From: Suilimivivens sp964507235
GTDB taxonomy: Bacteria > Bacillota > Clostridia > Lachnospirales > Lachnospiraceae
Assembly: GCA_964507235.1 (NCBI GenBank)
Contig: CAZDPE010000055.1
Coordinates: 1 to 15,522 of the forward strand
Length of the DNA stretch: 15,522 nt
Direction: 5' to 3'
Shown here: one piece after another, positions 1 through 6,644 of the stretch
Numbering within the stretch: the stretch's first letter is position 1
Layout: every line of letters starts with the position of its first letter
Notes under the pieces: generated by a model
What the model was told of the DNA's origin: nothing
Database searches by the model: none
The model's input: only the letters and a program-made list of their open reading frames with translations
Made by a program: the position numbers and the translations under genes

Positions 1-204
1 AAACGTTACTATATCCAGTCGGCCTATGCGATTCCGGATCAGGCAAAGATGGAACAGGAGCAGCGTTCTCTGATGCTGACTGGCGATTTCTTCAAGAAGA
101 TTATCATCACGAAAGATGCACCTGCACCGTATTACAATGACGATGGAGTACTGGTTATGAGTGTTTATGATTTCCTGTTGAATGAGGGAAGTCTGGATAA
201 CTGA
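1..204 (+). CDS. C-terminal end of a DUF4143-type AAA ATPase (partial)
   Basis: The frame is open from base 1 and ends at TGA 202-204, giving the last 67 residues of a protein that starts outside the window. It contains YYIQSAYAIPD, then FFKKIIITKD, and near the end VMSVYDFLLNEGSLDN. This arrangement is typical of the C-terminus of the large bacterial AAA+/DUF4143 ATPase family, whose substrates are unknown. The ATPase motifs would lie upstream and cannot be checked. The next gene starts 49 bases later with its own ribosome binding site and no terminator hairpin is seen between them, so read-through is possible. Family assignment rests on recognition of the C-terminal pattern only. Confidence 0.7.
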   Translation, partial: KRYYIQSAYAIPDQAKMEQEQRSLMLTGDFFKKIIITKDAPAPYYNDDGVLVMSVYDFLLNEGSLDN

Positions 205-253
205 TTGAACCGCAAAATTCAAAAGGGAAAGGACCGGAGGAGAATAAATAATT

Positions 254-1096
254 ATGAATTTCAAAATTGCAGTTTTGCAGCTGAAATCCGAGGCACATGA
301 AATAGAAAAAAATACAAAAACAATTATTGAAGCGATGAAAGAGGCGGCTTGCAATGCAGCGGACATCCTTCTTTTACCGGAGTGCTTTATTACGGGATAT
401 AATTTACCGGTTGAGGAGCATCAGCTGATAGATGAAAGCGCCCTCTGTCTGAAGGAGATAGGTCAGGCGGCAAAAGAACTGAAAATAGGCGTGGTGGCAA
501 CAGCTTTTACCAGGGGAATTAAAAAGCCGGAAAACTCTGCATTTGTTATGAATAAAGAGGGTCAGATAATCATGAAATATTCCAAGGTGCATACCTGCGA
601 TTTCGCGGATGAAGCCCTGCTGGAGAGCGGAGATGAATTTAAAGTCTGTGATTTTCATGGAATAAAGCTTGGCGTTATGATTTGTTATGACAGGGAATAC
701 CCCGAAAGTGCCCGTATTTTAATGCTGAAGGGCGCTGAAATTATATTGGTTCCCAATGACTGCGGTTCCATGAAGCCCCGTTTACAGGCGCTTTCCACAC
801 GCGCCTATGAAAATATGATGGGTGTTGTAATGGCCAATCCGGGCGGCAAAAATGCCGGATGCTCCTGCGGCTTTTCACCCATCTGCTGGGATAAGGAAGG
901 CAATTGTATTGATAATACTCTGTTTATGGCAGGAGAGAAAGAAGAAGGACTTTATTATGCGGATTTTGATATGGATAAGCTTCGTACCTACAGAGAACAT
1001 GAGATGATGGGAAATACCTTCCGTAAGGTGAAAGCATATGGAGAGCTGTTGAATGCGGAGATTAAGGAGCCGTTTATCAGGAAAGGACAAAAATGA
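254..1096 (+). CDS. Carbon-nitrogen hydrolase (nitrilase superfamily amidase)
   Basis: A 280-residue cytoplasmic enzyme of the nitrilase superfamily, which hydrolyses amide or nitrile C-N bonds through a Glu-Lys-Cys triad. The triad is visible: Glu43 in LLLPECFITGYN, Lys111 in YSKVHTCDF and Cys144 in GVMICYDREYPES. The length matches the usual 260-300 residues and there is no signal peptide or fused domain. The start is supported by GGAGG (236-240) about 13 bases before the ATG. Its stop overlaps the next start (ATGA at 1093-1096), so the two are probably translationally coupled. The substrate cannot be read from the sequence. Omega-amidase/deaminated-glutathione-type repair amidases and carbamoylputrescine-type amidases are both possible; the Nudix and dehydrogenase neighbours slightly favour metabolite repair (inference). 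Confidence 0.93.
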   Translation: MNFKIAVLQLKSEAHEIEKNTKTIIEAMKEAACNAADILLLPECFITGYNLPVEEHQLIDESALCLKEIGQAAKELKIGVVATAFTRGIKKPENSAFVMNKEGQIIMKYSKVHTCDFADEALLESGDEFKVCDFHGIKLGVMICYDREYPESARILMLKGAEIILVPNDCGSMKPRLQALSTRAYENMMGVVMANPGGKNAGCSCGFSPICWDKEGNCIDNTLFMAGEKEEGLYYADFDMDKLRTYREHEMMGNTFRKVKAYGELLNAEIKEPFIRKGQK

Positions 1097-2031
1097 TTCT
1101 CAATACTGGCAGCAGGACGGACATACCTGCTTATTATAGCGAATGGTTTTATAACCGTATAAAGGAAGGCTGCGTTCTTGTAAGAAATCCTTATTATCCG
1201 GAGCAGGTCAGCAGATACAGGCTGACGCCTGAAGTGGTGGATGTAATCTGCTTTTGTACCAAGGATCCGGAGCCTATGATAAAAAGACTGGAGGAGTTGA
1301 GGAATTTCAGACAGTTGTGGTATGTTACTGTTACTCCTTATGGAAAGGAAATCGAGCCGGGAGTGCCGGAAAAGACCGTAATAATGGATTCATTTAAAAG
1401 GCTGTCGGATATTGCCGGGATAAAAGCTGTCAGCTGGCGGTATGACCCCATATTTATAACGGAAAAGTATTCTCTTGACTTTCATTTGGAAAGTTTTGAG
1501 AGGATGGCGGAAAATCTTCAGGGCTATGTGGACAATTGTGTCATCAGTTTTATTGATTTATATGAAAAGACGAAACGTAATTTCCCGGGTGTACGGAAGG
1601 TGCGGAAAGAAGAACAGGAAATTATCGGCATGGAATTTGTAAAAACAGGAAAGAAATACGGCATTTTAATCCGTTCCTGCTGTGAAGGCGCATTGCTTGA
1701 AAAATACGGTGTGGATACATCCGGCTGTATGACAAAAGAGGTAATCGAGAGAGCTGCGGGCTGCTCGCTTGCCGTTCCCAAAAGCAAAAAGCCTGCCAGG
1801 GAAATGTGCAGCTGTCTTCTTGGGAATGACATTGGTATGTATAACACCTGCGGACATGGCTGTATTTACTGTTATGCCAATTATGACAGTGAAACGGTAA
1901 TGCGGAACAGAAAGCTGCATGACCCCGCTTCTCCGTTTTTAATAGGAGGATTCAAAAAAGAAGATAAAATAAAGGATGTAAAGCAGGAATCCTATATAGA
2001 CGGACAGCTAAGCTTATATGATATTTTTTAG
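1093..2031 (+). CDS. DUF1848 family protein with C-terminal CxxxCxxC (Fe-S) motif
   Basis: A 312-residue protein of the DUF1848 family, whose function is not established. The N-terminal part begins MILNTGSRTDIPAYYSEWF and has the family's ICFCTKDPEPM segment (about residues 52-62). The C-terminal part holds Cys253-x3-Cys257-x2-Cys260 (TCGHGCIYCYANYD), preceded by CSC at 239-241. The CxxxCxxC spacing is the one radical SAM enzymes use to hold a 4Fe-4S cluster, but here it sits near the C-terminus rather than near the start of a barrel. The protein may therefore bind a cluster without being a canonical radical SAM enzyme. The start codon overlaps the stop of the hydrolase, with AGGAAAGG just upstream. 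Family call is firm; any reaction is unknown. Confidence 0.85.
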   Translation: MILNTGSRTDIPAYYSEWFYNRIKEGCVLVRNPYYPEQVSRYRLTPEVVDVICFCTKDPEPMIKRLEELRNFRQLWYVTVTPYGKEIEPGVPEKTVIMDSFKRLSDIAGIKAVSWRYDPIFITEKYSLDFHLESFERMAENLQGYVDNCVISFIDLYEKTKRNFPGVRKVRKEEQEIIGMEFVKTGKKYGILIRSCCEGALLEKYGVDTSGCMTKEVIERAAGCSLAVPKSKKPAREMCSCLLGNDIGMYNTCGHGCIYCYANYDSETVMRNRKLHDPASPFLIGGFKKEDKIKDVKQESYIDGQLSLYDIF

Positions 2032-2055
2032 GGAAACGGAGGGACAAGTACAAAC

Positions 2056-2562
2056 ATGGAATTTTGGGATATTTATGACAGGAATAAGCAAAGAACAGGG
2101 CGAACCATGAAGCGCAACGACTGGCGTCTTAAGGATGGTGAATATCATTTGACCGTTTTGGGGGTGATAGCAAGGCCTGACGGAAGATTTCTCATTACGC
2201 AGAGAGTGATGACAAAGGCATGGGCACCCGGATGGTGGGAAGTTTCAGGAGGTGCAGCAAAGGCCGGAGAGGATTCTTTTGATGCAGTTAAAAGGGAAAT
2301 TCGGGAAGAAACCGGAATTGATGTATCGGAAGCAGCAGGCGGTTATCTTTTTACTTATCACAGGGAAAATCCCGGTGAGGGGGACAATTATTTTGTGGAT
2401 GTGTATCGTTTTGTCATGGATTTTTCAGAAGAGGATATAAAGCTGCAGGAGAAAGAAGCGGCCGGTTTTAAGCTGGCAGCACATGAAGAAATAAAAGAAC
2501 TTGCAAAGCAGGGGATTTTCCTGCATTATGATAGTATCAGGCAGGCATTTGAACTGGAATAG
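2056..2562 (+). CDS. Nudix hydrolase (IPP-isomerase-like subgroup)
   Basis: A 168-residue Nudix protein. The Nudix box is complete at residues 66-88: Gly66, five residues, Glu72, seven residues, then REIREETGI with the metal-binding glutamates. It should hydrolyse a nucleoside diphosphate linked to another group, using Mg2+. The N-terminus MEFWDIYDRNKQRTGRTMKR followed by GEYHLTVLGVI resembles the Nudix subgroup related to isopentenyl-diphosphate isomerase, whose members often have unknown substrates. The isomerase function itself is not claimed. GGAGGG lies 13 bases before the ATG. It is 24 bases downstream of the DUF1848 gene and 27 upstream of the alcohol dehydrogenase, inside a compact same-strand cluster. 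Confidence 0.92.
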   Translation: MEFWDIYDRNKQRTGRTMKRNDWRLKDGEYHLTVLGVIARPDGRFLITQRVMTKAWAPGWWEVSGGAAKAGEDSFDAVKREIREETGIDVSEAAGGYLFTYHRENPGEGDNYFVDVYRFVMDFSEEDIKLQEKEAAGFKLAAHEEIKELAKQGIFLHYDSIRQAFELE

Positions 2563-2589
2563 GACAGGCTTGAAGAAAGGTGTGGTGCT

Positions 2590-3768
2590 ATGAACAATTT
2601 TAATTTTTACAGTCCCACGGAATTTGTTTTCGGGAAGGGGACAGAAAAGGATTGCGGAAAATATGTTAAGAAATACGGCGGAAGCAGGGTTCTGATTCAT
2701 TATGGTTCCGGATCTGCCGTAAAGTCGGGGTTGATTGAAAGGGTGGAGAACTCTCTTAAGGAAAGCGGAATTCCCTATGTAATGCTTGGAGGAGTAAAAC
2801 CTAATCCCCGGGATACTCTTATATATGAAGGAATCCGGCTTTGCAGAAAAGAGGGAGTTGATTTTATTCTTTCCGTAGGAGGCGGTTCCTGCATTGATTC
2901 CTCCAAGGCCATTGCTTTGGGGGTGCCATATGACGGTGATTTCTGGGATTTTTACGGTACCGGAAAGCAAGTGGAAAGGGCGCTTCCTATTGGAACCATT
3001 CTTACCATTGCGGCAGCCGGCAGTGAAGGCTCAGGCGCGTCTGTAGTTACCAGGGAAGACGGAATGTTGAAAAGGGATACAGGCTCAGACCTTTTAAGAC
3101 CCCGTTTCTCCATCTTAAATCCTGAGCTTACAAAGACACTTCCGGCTTACCAGACAGCCTGCGGTGCAACGGATATTATGGCTCATGTTTTTGAAAGATA
3201 CTTCACGAATACAAAGGAAGTTGAGATTACGGACAGGCTGTGTGAGGCAGTTCTGCTGACTATGATAAAGGAAACGCCGAGGGCGATTAAAGAACCCGGT
3301 AACTATGATGCGAGAGCAAATATTATGTGGGCGGGTACTGTTGCACATAATGATATCGTAGGTGTGGGAAGGAGTCAGGACTGGAACAGCCATGGTATTG
3401 AGCATGAGCTTTCGGCTCTTTATGACTGCGCTCATGGTGCAGGACTTGCAGTTATTATGCCGACATGGATGGAGTTTGTTTATAAACACAATGTTATGCG
3501 GTTTGCGCAGATGGCGGTCCGGGTATGGGGCTGCGAGATGAACTTTGAAAATCCTGAGGAAACTGCCAGGAAGGGCATAGGCTGTTTTAGGAAGTTCCTG
3601 AAGGAAATCGGTATGCCTTCTAATTTTGAGGGTATTGGGGCAAAAGAAGAGGATATTCCGCTCCTTGTTGAGAAATTCGGTCTTGGTGACGGAAGAACGG
3701 GAGGTTTCGTTGCACTTTCCTCTGAGGATGTGGCAGAAATATATCGTATAGCGGCAAGGGCCGAATAA
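2590..3768 (+). CDS. Iron-containing alcohol dehydrogenase, YqhD/butanol dehydrogenase type
   Basis: A 392-residue group III alcohol dehydrogenase that reduces aldehydes with NAD(P)H. The dinucleotide-binding GGGS lies at 97-100. The metal ligands are intact: Asp195 and His199 in CGATDIMAHVFE, His268 in DWNSHGIEHE and His282 in CAHGAGLAV. The spacing matches E. coli YqhD (Asp194, His198, His267, His281), and the length is close to YqhD's 387. Expected substrates are short or medium aldehydes such as butyraldehyde or reactive C3 aldehydes; the true one is not shown by sequence. The start is preceded by GAAAGG with 9 bases of spacing. The SDR gene begins 15 bases after its stop, so the two reductases are almost certainly one transcript. 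Confidence 0.95.
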   Translation: MNNFNFYSPTEFVFGKGTEKDCGKYVKKYGGSRVLIHYGSGSAVKSGLIERVENSLKESGIPYVMLGGVKPNPRDTLIYEGIRLCRKEGVDFILSVGGGSCIDSSKAIALGVPYDGDFWDFYGTGKQVERALPIGTILTIAAAGSEGSGASVVTREDGMLKRDTGSDLLRPRFSILNPELTKTLPAYQTACGATDIMAHVFERYFTNTKEVEITDRLCEAVLLTMIKETPRAIKEPGNYDARANIMWAGTVAHNDIVGVGRSQDWNSHGIEHELSALYDCAHGAGLAVIMPTWMEFVYKHNVMRFAQMAVRVWGCEMNFENPEETARKGIGCFRKFLKEIGMPSNFEGIGAKEEDIPLLVEKFGLGDGRTGGFVALSSEDVAEIYRIAARAE

Positions 3769-3783
3769 TAAGGAGGTTTTCGT

Positions 3784-4539
3784 ATGGTTGATGTGAAGGG
3801 AAAATGGGCGCTCATTACAGGCGCCAGCAGAGGTATCGGTTATCTTACCGCATTGTTTATGGCACAGCAGGGATGTAATCTGGTACTGCATAGCCGCAGA
3901 GAGGAGCATTGCCAGAAGGTTTTAAAGGAAGTGCTGTCTTATGGAGTGGAAGCTTATATTGCGGCGGCTGAACTTTCCGATTTGGCTGCAGTGGAAGAAA
4001 TGCTCCGGTTTATTGATGAAAAGGGCAAGCCTGTTGATATCGTTTTGAATAATGCGGGAGTCCAGGTTGCATACAGGACGGAATACCTTGAAACTCCGGT
4101 TTCTGATTATGAAACAAGCTTCAGGATTAATACCATCGCCCCTATGATGATTTGCTATCACTTTGTTCCCAAGATGGCGGAAAGAGGATTCGGAAGAATT
4201 GTTAATACAACAAGCGGGATTGCGCTTGAGCCGGAACAGGCAGGCTATTCAGCAAGCAAGGCAGCGCTTGACAAGGTTACTATTGATCTCGCTTCCAAAT
4301 ATGAGGGAACTAATGTGATGATTAATCTTACAGATCCCGGCTGGTGCAGGACGGACCTGGGCGGAGAATATGCTCCCAATGCACCTGAAAGCGCAATTCC
4401 GGGCATTGCGGTAGGCGCCTTTGTTGATGACAAAAAGTCGGGAAGGTATCTGAATGCTCAATACTTTGCCGGTATGACGCTTAAAGATGCCGTGGAAAAA
4501 GCGGAAAGGGAATTTGACAGCCCTTATGCAGCGAAATAA
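3784..4539 (+). CDS. Short-chain dehydrogenase/reductase (classical SDR)
   Basis: A 251-residue classical SDR. The cofactor motif TGASRGIG is at 12-19, and the structural NNAG at 89-92. The catalytic tetrad is complete: Asn116 (RINTIAP), Ser144 (NTTSG), Tyr155 and Lys159 (YSASK). Length is normal for a single-domain SDR. Arg38-Arg39 after the second beta strand (LHSRRE) suggest NADP(H) preference (inference). A strong AAGGAGG ribosome binding site precedes the ATG. It is the last gene of the + strand cluster and is followed by an inverted repeat that overlaps the end of the convergent nitroreductase. The substrate is unknown; its pairing with an aldehyde-reducing dehydrogenase suggests carbonyl reduction. 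Confidence 0.93.
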   Translation: MVDVKGKWALITGASRGIGYLTALFMAQQGCNLVLHSRREEHCQKVLKEVLSYGVEAYIAAAELSDLAAVEEMLRFIDEKGKPVDIVLNNAGVQVAYRTEYLETPVSDYETSFRINTIAPMMICYHFVPKMAERGFGRIVNTTSGIALEPEQAGYSASKAALDKVTIDLASKYEGTNVMINLTDPGWCRTDLGGEYAPNAPESAIPGIAVGAFVDDKKSGRYLNAQYFAGMTLKDAVEKAEREFDSPYAAK

Positions 4540-4575
4540 CAGGGACATATTTTTTACAGATATCAATAGCAAGCC

Positions 4576-4601
4576 GGGCAGACTGTTTTTTCAGTCTGCC
4601 C
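4576..4601. terminator. Convergent-end hairpin, possible bidirectional terminator
   Basis: GGGCAGACTG at 4576-4585 pairs perfectly with CAGTCTGCCC at 4592-4601 around a TTTTTT loop. It lies between the SDR and nitroreductase 3' ends, and the right arm plus one loop base are inside the nitroreductase coding end. The U-tract after the stem is weak on both strands (TTTT at 4606-4609 on +), so efficiency is doubtful, but no better hairpin lies between these convergent genes. Confidence 0.6.
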
Positions 4602-5325
4602 AGTGTTTTAAAATGGCTTTTACGGAGCGGTTCATTTCAGACCTGAAATCCGCATAAAATTTTCTTTTTGCAAAAGCGGTGATATAGGATGCCAGATCTT
4701 CCCCGGATTTCCCACTTTGCTTTTGAAACATGGTTTTTGTTTCTTCCAAAGACTTTTGATGATAGCTGTTTATATGGACAACATCATCAAGCGCAAAACG
4801 CCTGGGTTTTTGTCTTTGAAGCTGCTGCTGTGTGGGTCTTCCCAATACCAGCATGGCGCAGGGAACGGCATATTTCGGAAGCTGTAAAAGCTTTTGAAGC
4901 TCTTCAAAGTTTTCCAGAATATCGCCGATATAGCAGGAACCGATACCCATGGACTGGGCGGCAACTACCGAGTTTTGGGCGGCAATCAGGCAGTCCTCCA
5001 TGGCTAAAAATAAATCGGCTTCTTCCAGCTTTGGAGCGCCGCCTGCACAGGCGGCAAATATATCGTACCATTTTTGATAATCGGCAAGGAAAACCAGCAC
5101 AAGAGGAGCCCTGGCAATAAAGGGCTGATTATCACACAGAACTGACAGCCGGTCTTTTAAGGACTGTTCCTGAATATCGATTATGGAGTAAAGTGCCATA
5201 TTTCCTGCAGTGGGTGCCTGCAGGGCCGATTCCAAAATAAGCCTTTTTTCTTCCGGGGTAATCGGTTCCTCTGTGTAAACTCTTACGGATTTTCTGTCAA
5301 AAAGCTCCTTAATAGTCTGAATCAT
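4591..5325 (-). CDS. NfsA/FRP-like FMN nitroreductase family protein
   Basis: A 244-residue flavin oxidoreductase of the nitroreductase superfamily, close in length to NfsA (about 240). The N-terminal FMN-binding pattern RKSVRVY is at 11-17, followed by APTAGNMALYSI (37-48). AAQSMGIGSCYIGDI and the VLGRP turn match the NfsA-type second half, where further FMN contacts lie. Such enzymes reduce nitroaromatics, quinones or flavins with NAD(P)H; the physiological substrate is unknown. AAGGAGC sits 9 bases before the ATG. Only 44 bases separate it from the upstream TyrRS-like gene, with no hairpin between and no convincing promoter, so it may be transcribed from the same T-box-controlled promoter. 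It ends convergently with the SDR. Confidence 0.9.
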   Translation of the reverse strand: MIQTIKELFDRKSVRVYTEEPITPEEKRLILESALQAPTAGNMALYSIIDIQEQSLKDRLSVLCDNQPFIARAPLVLVFLADYQKWYDIFAACAGGAPKLEEADLFLAMEDCLIAAQNSVVAAQSMGIGSCYIGDILENFEELQKLLQLPKYAVPCAMLVLGRPTQQQLQRQKPRRFALDDVVHINSYHQKSLEETKTMFQKQSGKSGEDLASYITAFAKRKFYADFRSEMNRSVKAILKHWAD

Positions 5326-5369
5326 ATCGAAATGCTCCTTTTATCAGTTTTTATTTTACCATTACTTTA

Positions 5370-5933
5370 TCATACCAGTTCAAGCTGTACAAATTTCTTT
5401 TTTCCGATTCTGAGCACATCCTTATTGTGAATGGGTGCGTCAAGCCCGGTTACCTTTCTGCTGTTTTTTTGTATGCCGCCCAGTTCAATATTGGCTTTCA
5501 CGGCAACGGAATCATAAGCCTGCATCAGCGGATAAAAAAATTCGTGCAGGCCGATAGGAAGATTATTTGCATAACGATTGTGGAAATCATCCCGTTCCAG
5601 CATTCTTGCCACGGTAATAGTGGAGGCCAGCTTTAAGATATCCTCCAGAGAAAGAAGCTCCAGCCATTCTCCGTTGTAGCGGATTTCTGTTTTATCGGCA
5701 TCCGGAATGCGGAAAATCTGTTCTGTGTAGGTCTGTGCATTTATGAGCACCTCTTTATCGGAAAGAGCCCTCCGGGTTTTGGATTTGCCTGTAAGGACGT
5801 AAGTGGTCAGCTTAGAACGAAGTTCTTCTTCGTTGATTACCTGTTCCGCTCCTTTTAAAATGATGCGCATCTGCCTGTTTACTTCTGCAAGGCAGTTAAC
5901 TTCCTGATTTGTGTCTGTTTTTTTGCTTGTCAT
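5370..5933 (-). CDS. Doubly deleted tyrosyl-tRNA synthetase-like protein
   Basis: A 187-residue open frame made of three recognisable pieces of a roughly 400-420-residue bacterial TyrRS. Residues 1-42 match the N-terminal helix (INEEELRSKL). Residues 48-153 match the segment after GMIGDP, with TGKSKTRRAL, TVARMLERDDF and the tyrosine-pocket region ending ELGG. Tyr134, Gln138 and Asp141 of that pocket are kept. Residues 154-187 match the end of the S4 RNA-binding domain (DVLRIGKKKFVQL). Missing are about 50 residues containing the HIGH loop and nearly 200 residues containing KMSKS, the anticodon-binding part and most of S4. It cannot be an active synthetase. Both junctions keep the frame and no stop interrupts it. 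AGGGAGG precedes the ATG by 7 bases, downstream of a Tyr T-box. It is either an in-frame decay product or a repurposed ligand-binding protein. Confidence 0.85.
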   Translation of the reverse strand: MTSKKTDTNQEVNCLAEVNRQMRIILKGAEQVINEEELRSKLTTYVLTGKSKTRRALSDKEVLINAQTYTEQIFRIPDADKTEIRYNGEWLELLSLEDILKLASTITVARMLERDDFHNRYANNLPIGLHEFFYPLMQAYDSVAVKANIELGGIQKNSRKVTGLDAPIHNKDVLRIGKKKFVQLELV

Positions 5934-6015
5934 GATAATTCCTCCCTGGATTTTTTATGGAGTGAAGATTAAGGCAAGCTGATAATGGAGGGAGCGGCGA
6001 GGCTCATTATTCACG

Positions 6016-6048
6016 CAAAAAACTCCCGTCCTTCAAAAGGACGGGAGT
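6016..6048 (-). terminator. Intrinsic terminator of the Tyr T-box
   Basis: ACTCCCGTCCTT pairs with AAGGACGGGAGT, a perfect 12-base stem with a 3-base loop, followed on the - strand by TTTTTT and GCG. It is the regulated terminator of the T-box, about 83 bases before the TyrRS-like start codon. The 5' arm overlaps the region expected to pair with the T-box core in the antiterminator. Confidence 0.9.
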
Positions 6049-6329
6049 CATATCCCGTGATACCACCTAATGTTTATAAGCAGCTCACACTGCTTACCTC
6101 TTCGAGTACGGCCTCTTTAAAATACGAGGATTATACTCTAGCACGTTAACGGATGCAGGAACCGTCGCAGCCTACTAGACCCTGGAGTCATTTGGTGCGA
6201 AGCTCAAAGATGTATTCACATAAAGCTTCCCATGCGCCTCTCATCAACCGGCAGCTTTCTGTATGCTTCACTCTATGCTACTTCTTCTTATCATCGCTTT
6301 TCTTAATCAATCACTTGTTAATTTAATTA
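6016..6329 (-). ncRNA. T-box leader, tyrosine specifier (UAC)
   Basis: On the - strand the leader starts with the conserved T-box 5' motif AAAGCGATGATAAGAAG (from 6300 downward). Stem I carries GTGAATACATCTTTGAGC; aligned with known leaders, the specifier triplet is TAC, at 6212-6214 on the + strand, meaning Tyr. A stem III hairpin (TAAGCAG/CTGCTTA) follows, then the T-box core AGGTGGTATCACGGG (6054-6068), then a terminator hairpin. Such leaders bind uncharged tRNA and allow read-through when the amino acid is scarce. The downstream gene is a truncated TyrRS, so the specifier and gene ancestry agree. The 5' end is inferred from the promoter. Confidence 0.93.
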
Positions 6330-6343
6330 ATTGCCATTATAAT
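6315..6343 (+). promoter_or_regulatory. Divergent sigma-A promoter for the small DAK2-like gene
   Basis: TTGTTA (6315-6320), a 17-base spacer and TATAAT (6338-6343) face the + strand gene at 6393. The sequence ATTATAAT (6336-6343) supplies the -10 box to both this and the - strand promoter. The -35 matches consensus at four of six positions. The leader would be about 40 bases long. Confidence 0.65.
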
Positions 6344-6364
6344 CAGAGAGAAGGAAGTTGTCAA
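6336..6364 (-). promoter_or_regulatory. Consensus sigma-A promoter for the Tyr T-box
   Basis: On the - strand TTGACA (6359-6364) is followed by 17 bases and TATAAT (6336-6341): full consensus at both elements with ideal spacing. Transcription would start near 6329, about 30 bases before the T-box 5' motif. The -10 overlaps the -10 of an opposite promoter. Confidence 0.92.
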
Positions 6365-6392
6365 ATATTTTTTATCAAAGGAGAAAGTAACC

Positions 6393-6644
6393 ATGCTTGA
6401 ATTCAAATATGATACACAATTATTAATTGAGGGCGAAAATCTGGATGAGGATGAAATCAGTGATTATTTTACCGGGCATTTTAAAGGAGACTGCCTTTTA
6501 GCGGTAGGCGATGAGGAGCTGATTAAAATCCATTTTCATACCAATGAACCCTGGAAGGTGCTTGAATACTGTGCTTCCATTGGAGAAATCTATGATATTG
6601 TTGTGGAAGATATGGACAGACAATCCAGAGGCTTAAAGGGTTAA
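6393..6644 (+). CDS. Small stand-alone DAK2/FakA C-terminal-like protein
   Basis: An 83-residue acidic protein. The central pattern GDCLLAVGDEELIKIHFHTNEPWKVLEY (residues about 37-63) resembles the C-terminal part of YloV/FakA-type proteins, where 'GDSLVVVGDDDLIKVHVHTN' and a 'G-E-I-x-x-I' turn are typical (here GEIYDIVVEDM). In FakA, the kinase partner in fatty-acid phosphorylation, this is one part of a protein of more than 500 residues; here it stands alone, with no kinase or ATP-binding region. Short homologues in Lachnospiraceae are often labelled 'kinase to dihydroxyacetone kinase', a name not supported by any catalytic residue seen here. AAAGGAG (6377-6383) lies 9 bases before the ATG. 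Its stop shares TTAA with the stop of the convergent DUF305 gene. Function unknown. Confidence 0.8.
   Translation: MLEFKYDTQLLIEGENLDEDEISDYFTGHFKGDCLLAVGDEELIKIHFHTNEPWKVLEYCASIGEIYDIVVEDMDRQSRGLKG

Noticed and set aside
3115..3909. Long open frame of 264 codons on the - strand opposite the dehydrogenase genes
   Set aside because: It is antisense to two well-supported enzymes, has no family resemblance and no ribosome binding site; other long antisense frames at 2425-2970 and 9331-9990 were dropped for the same reason.
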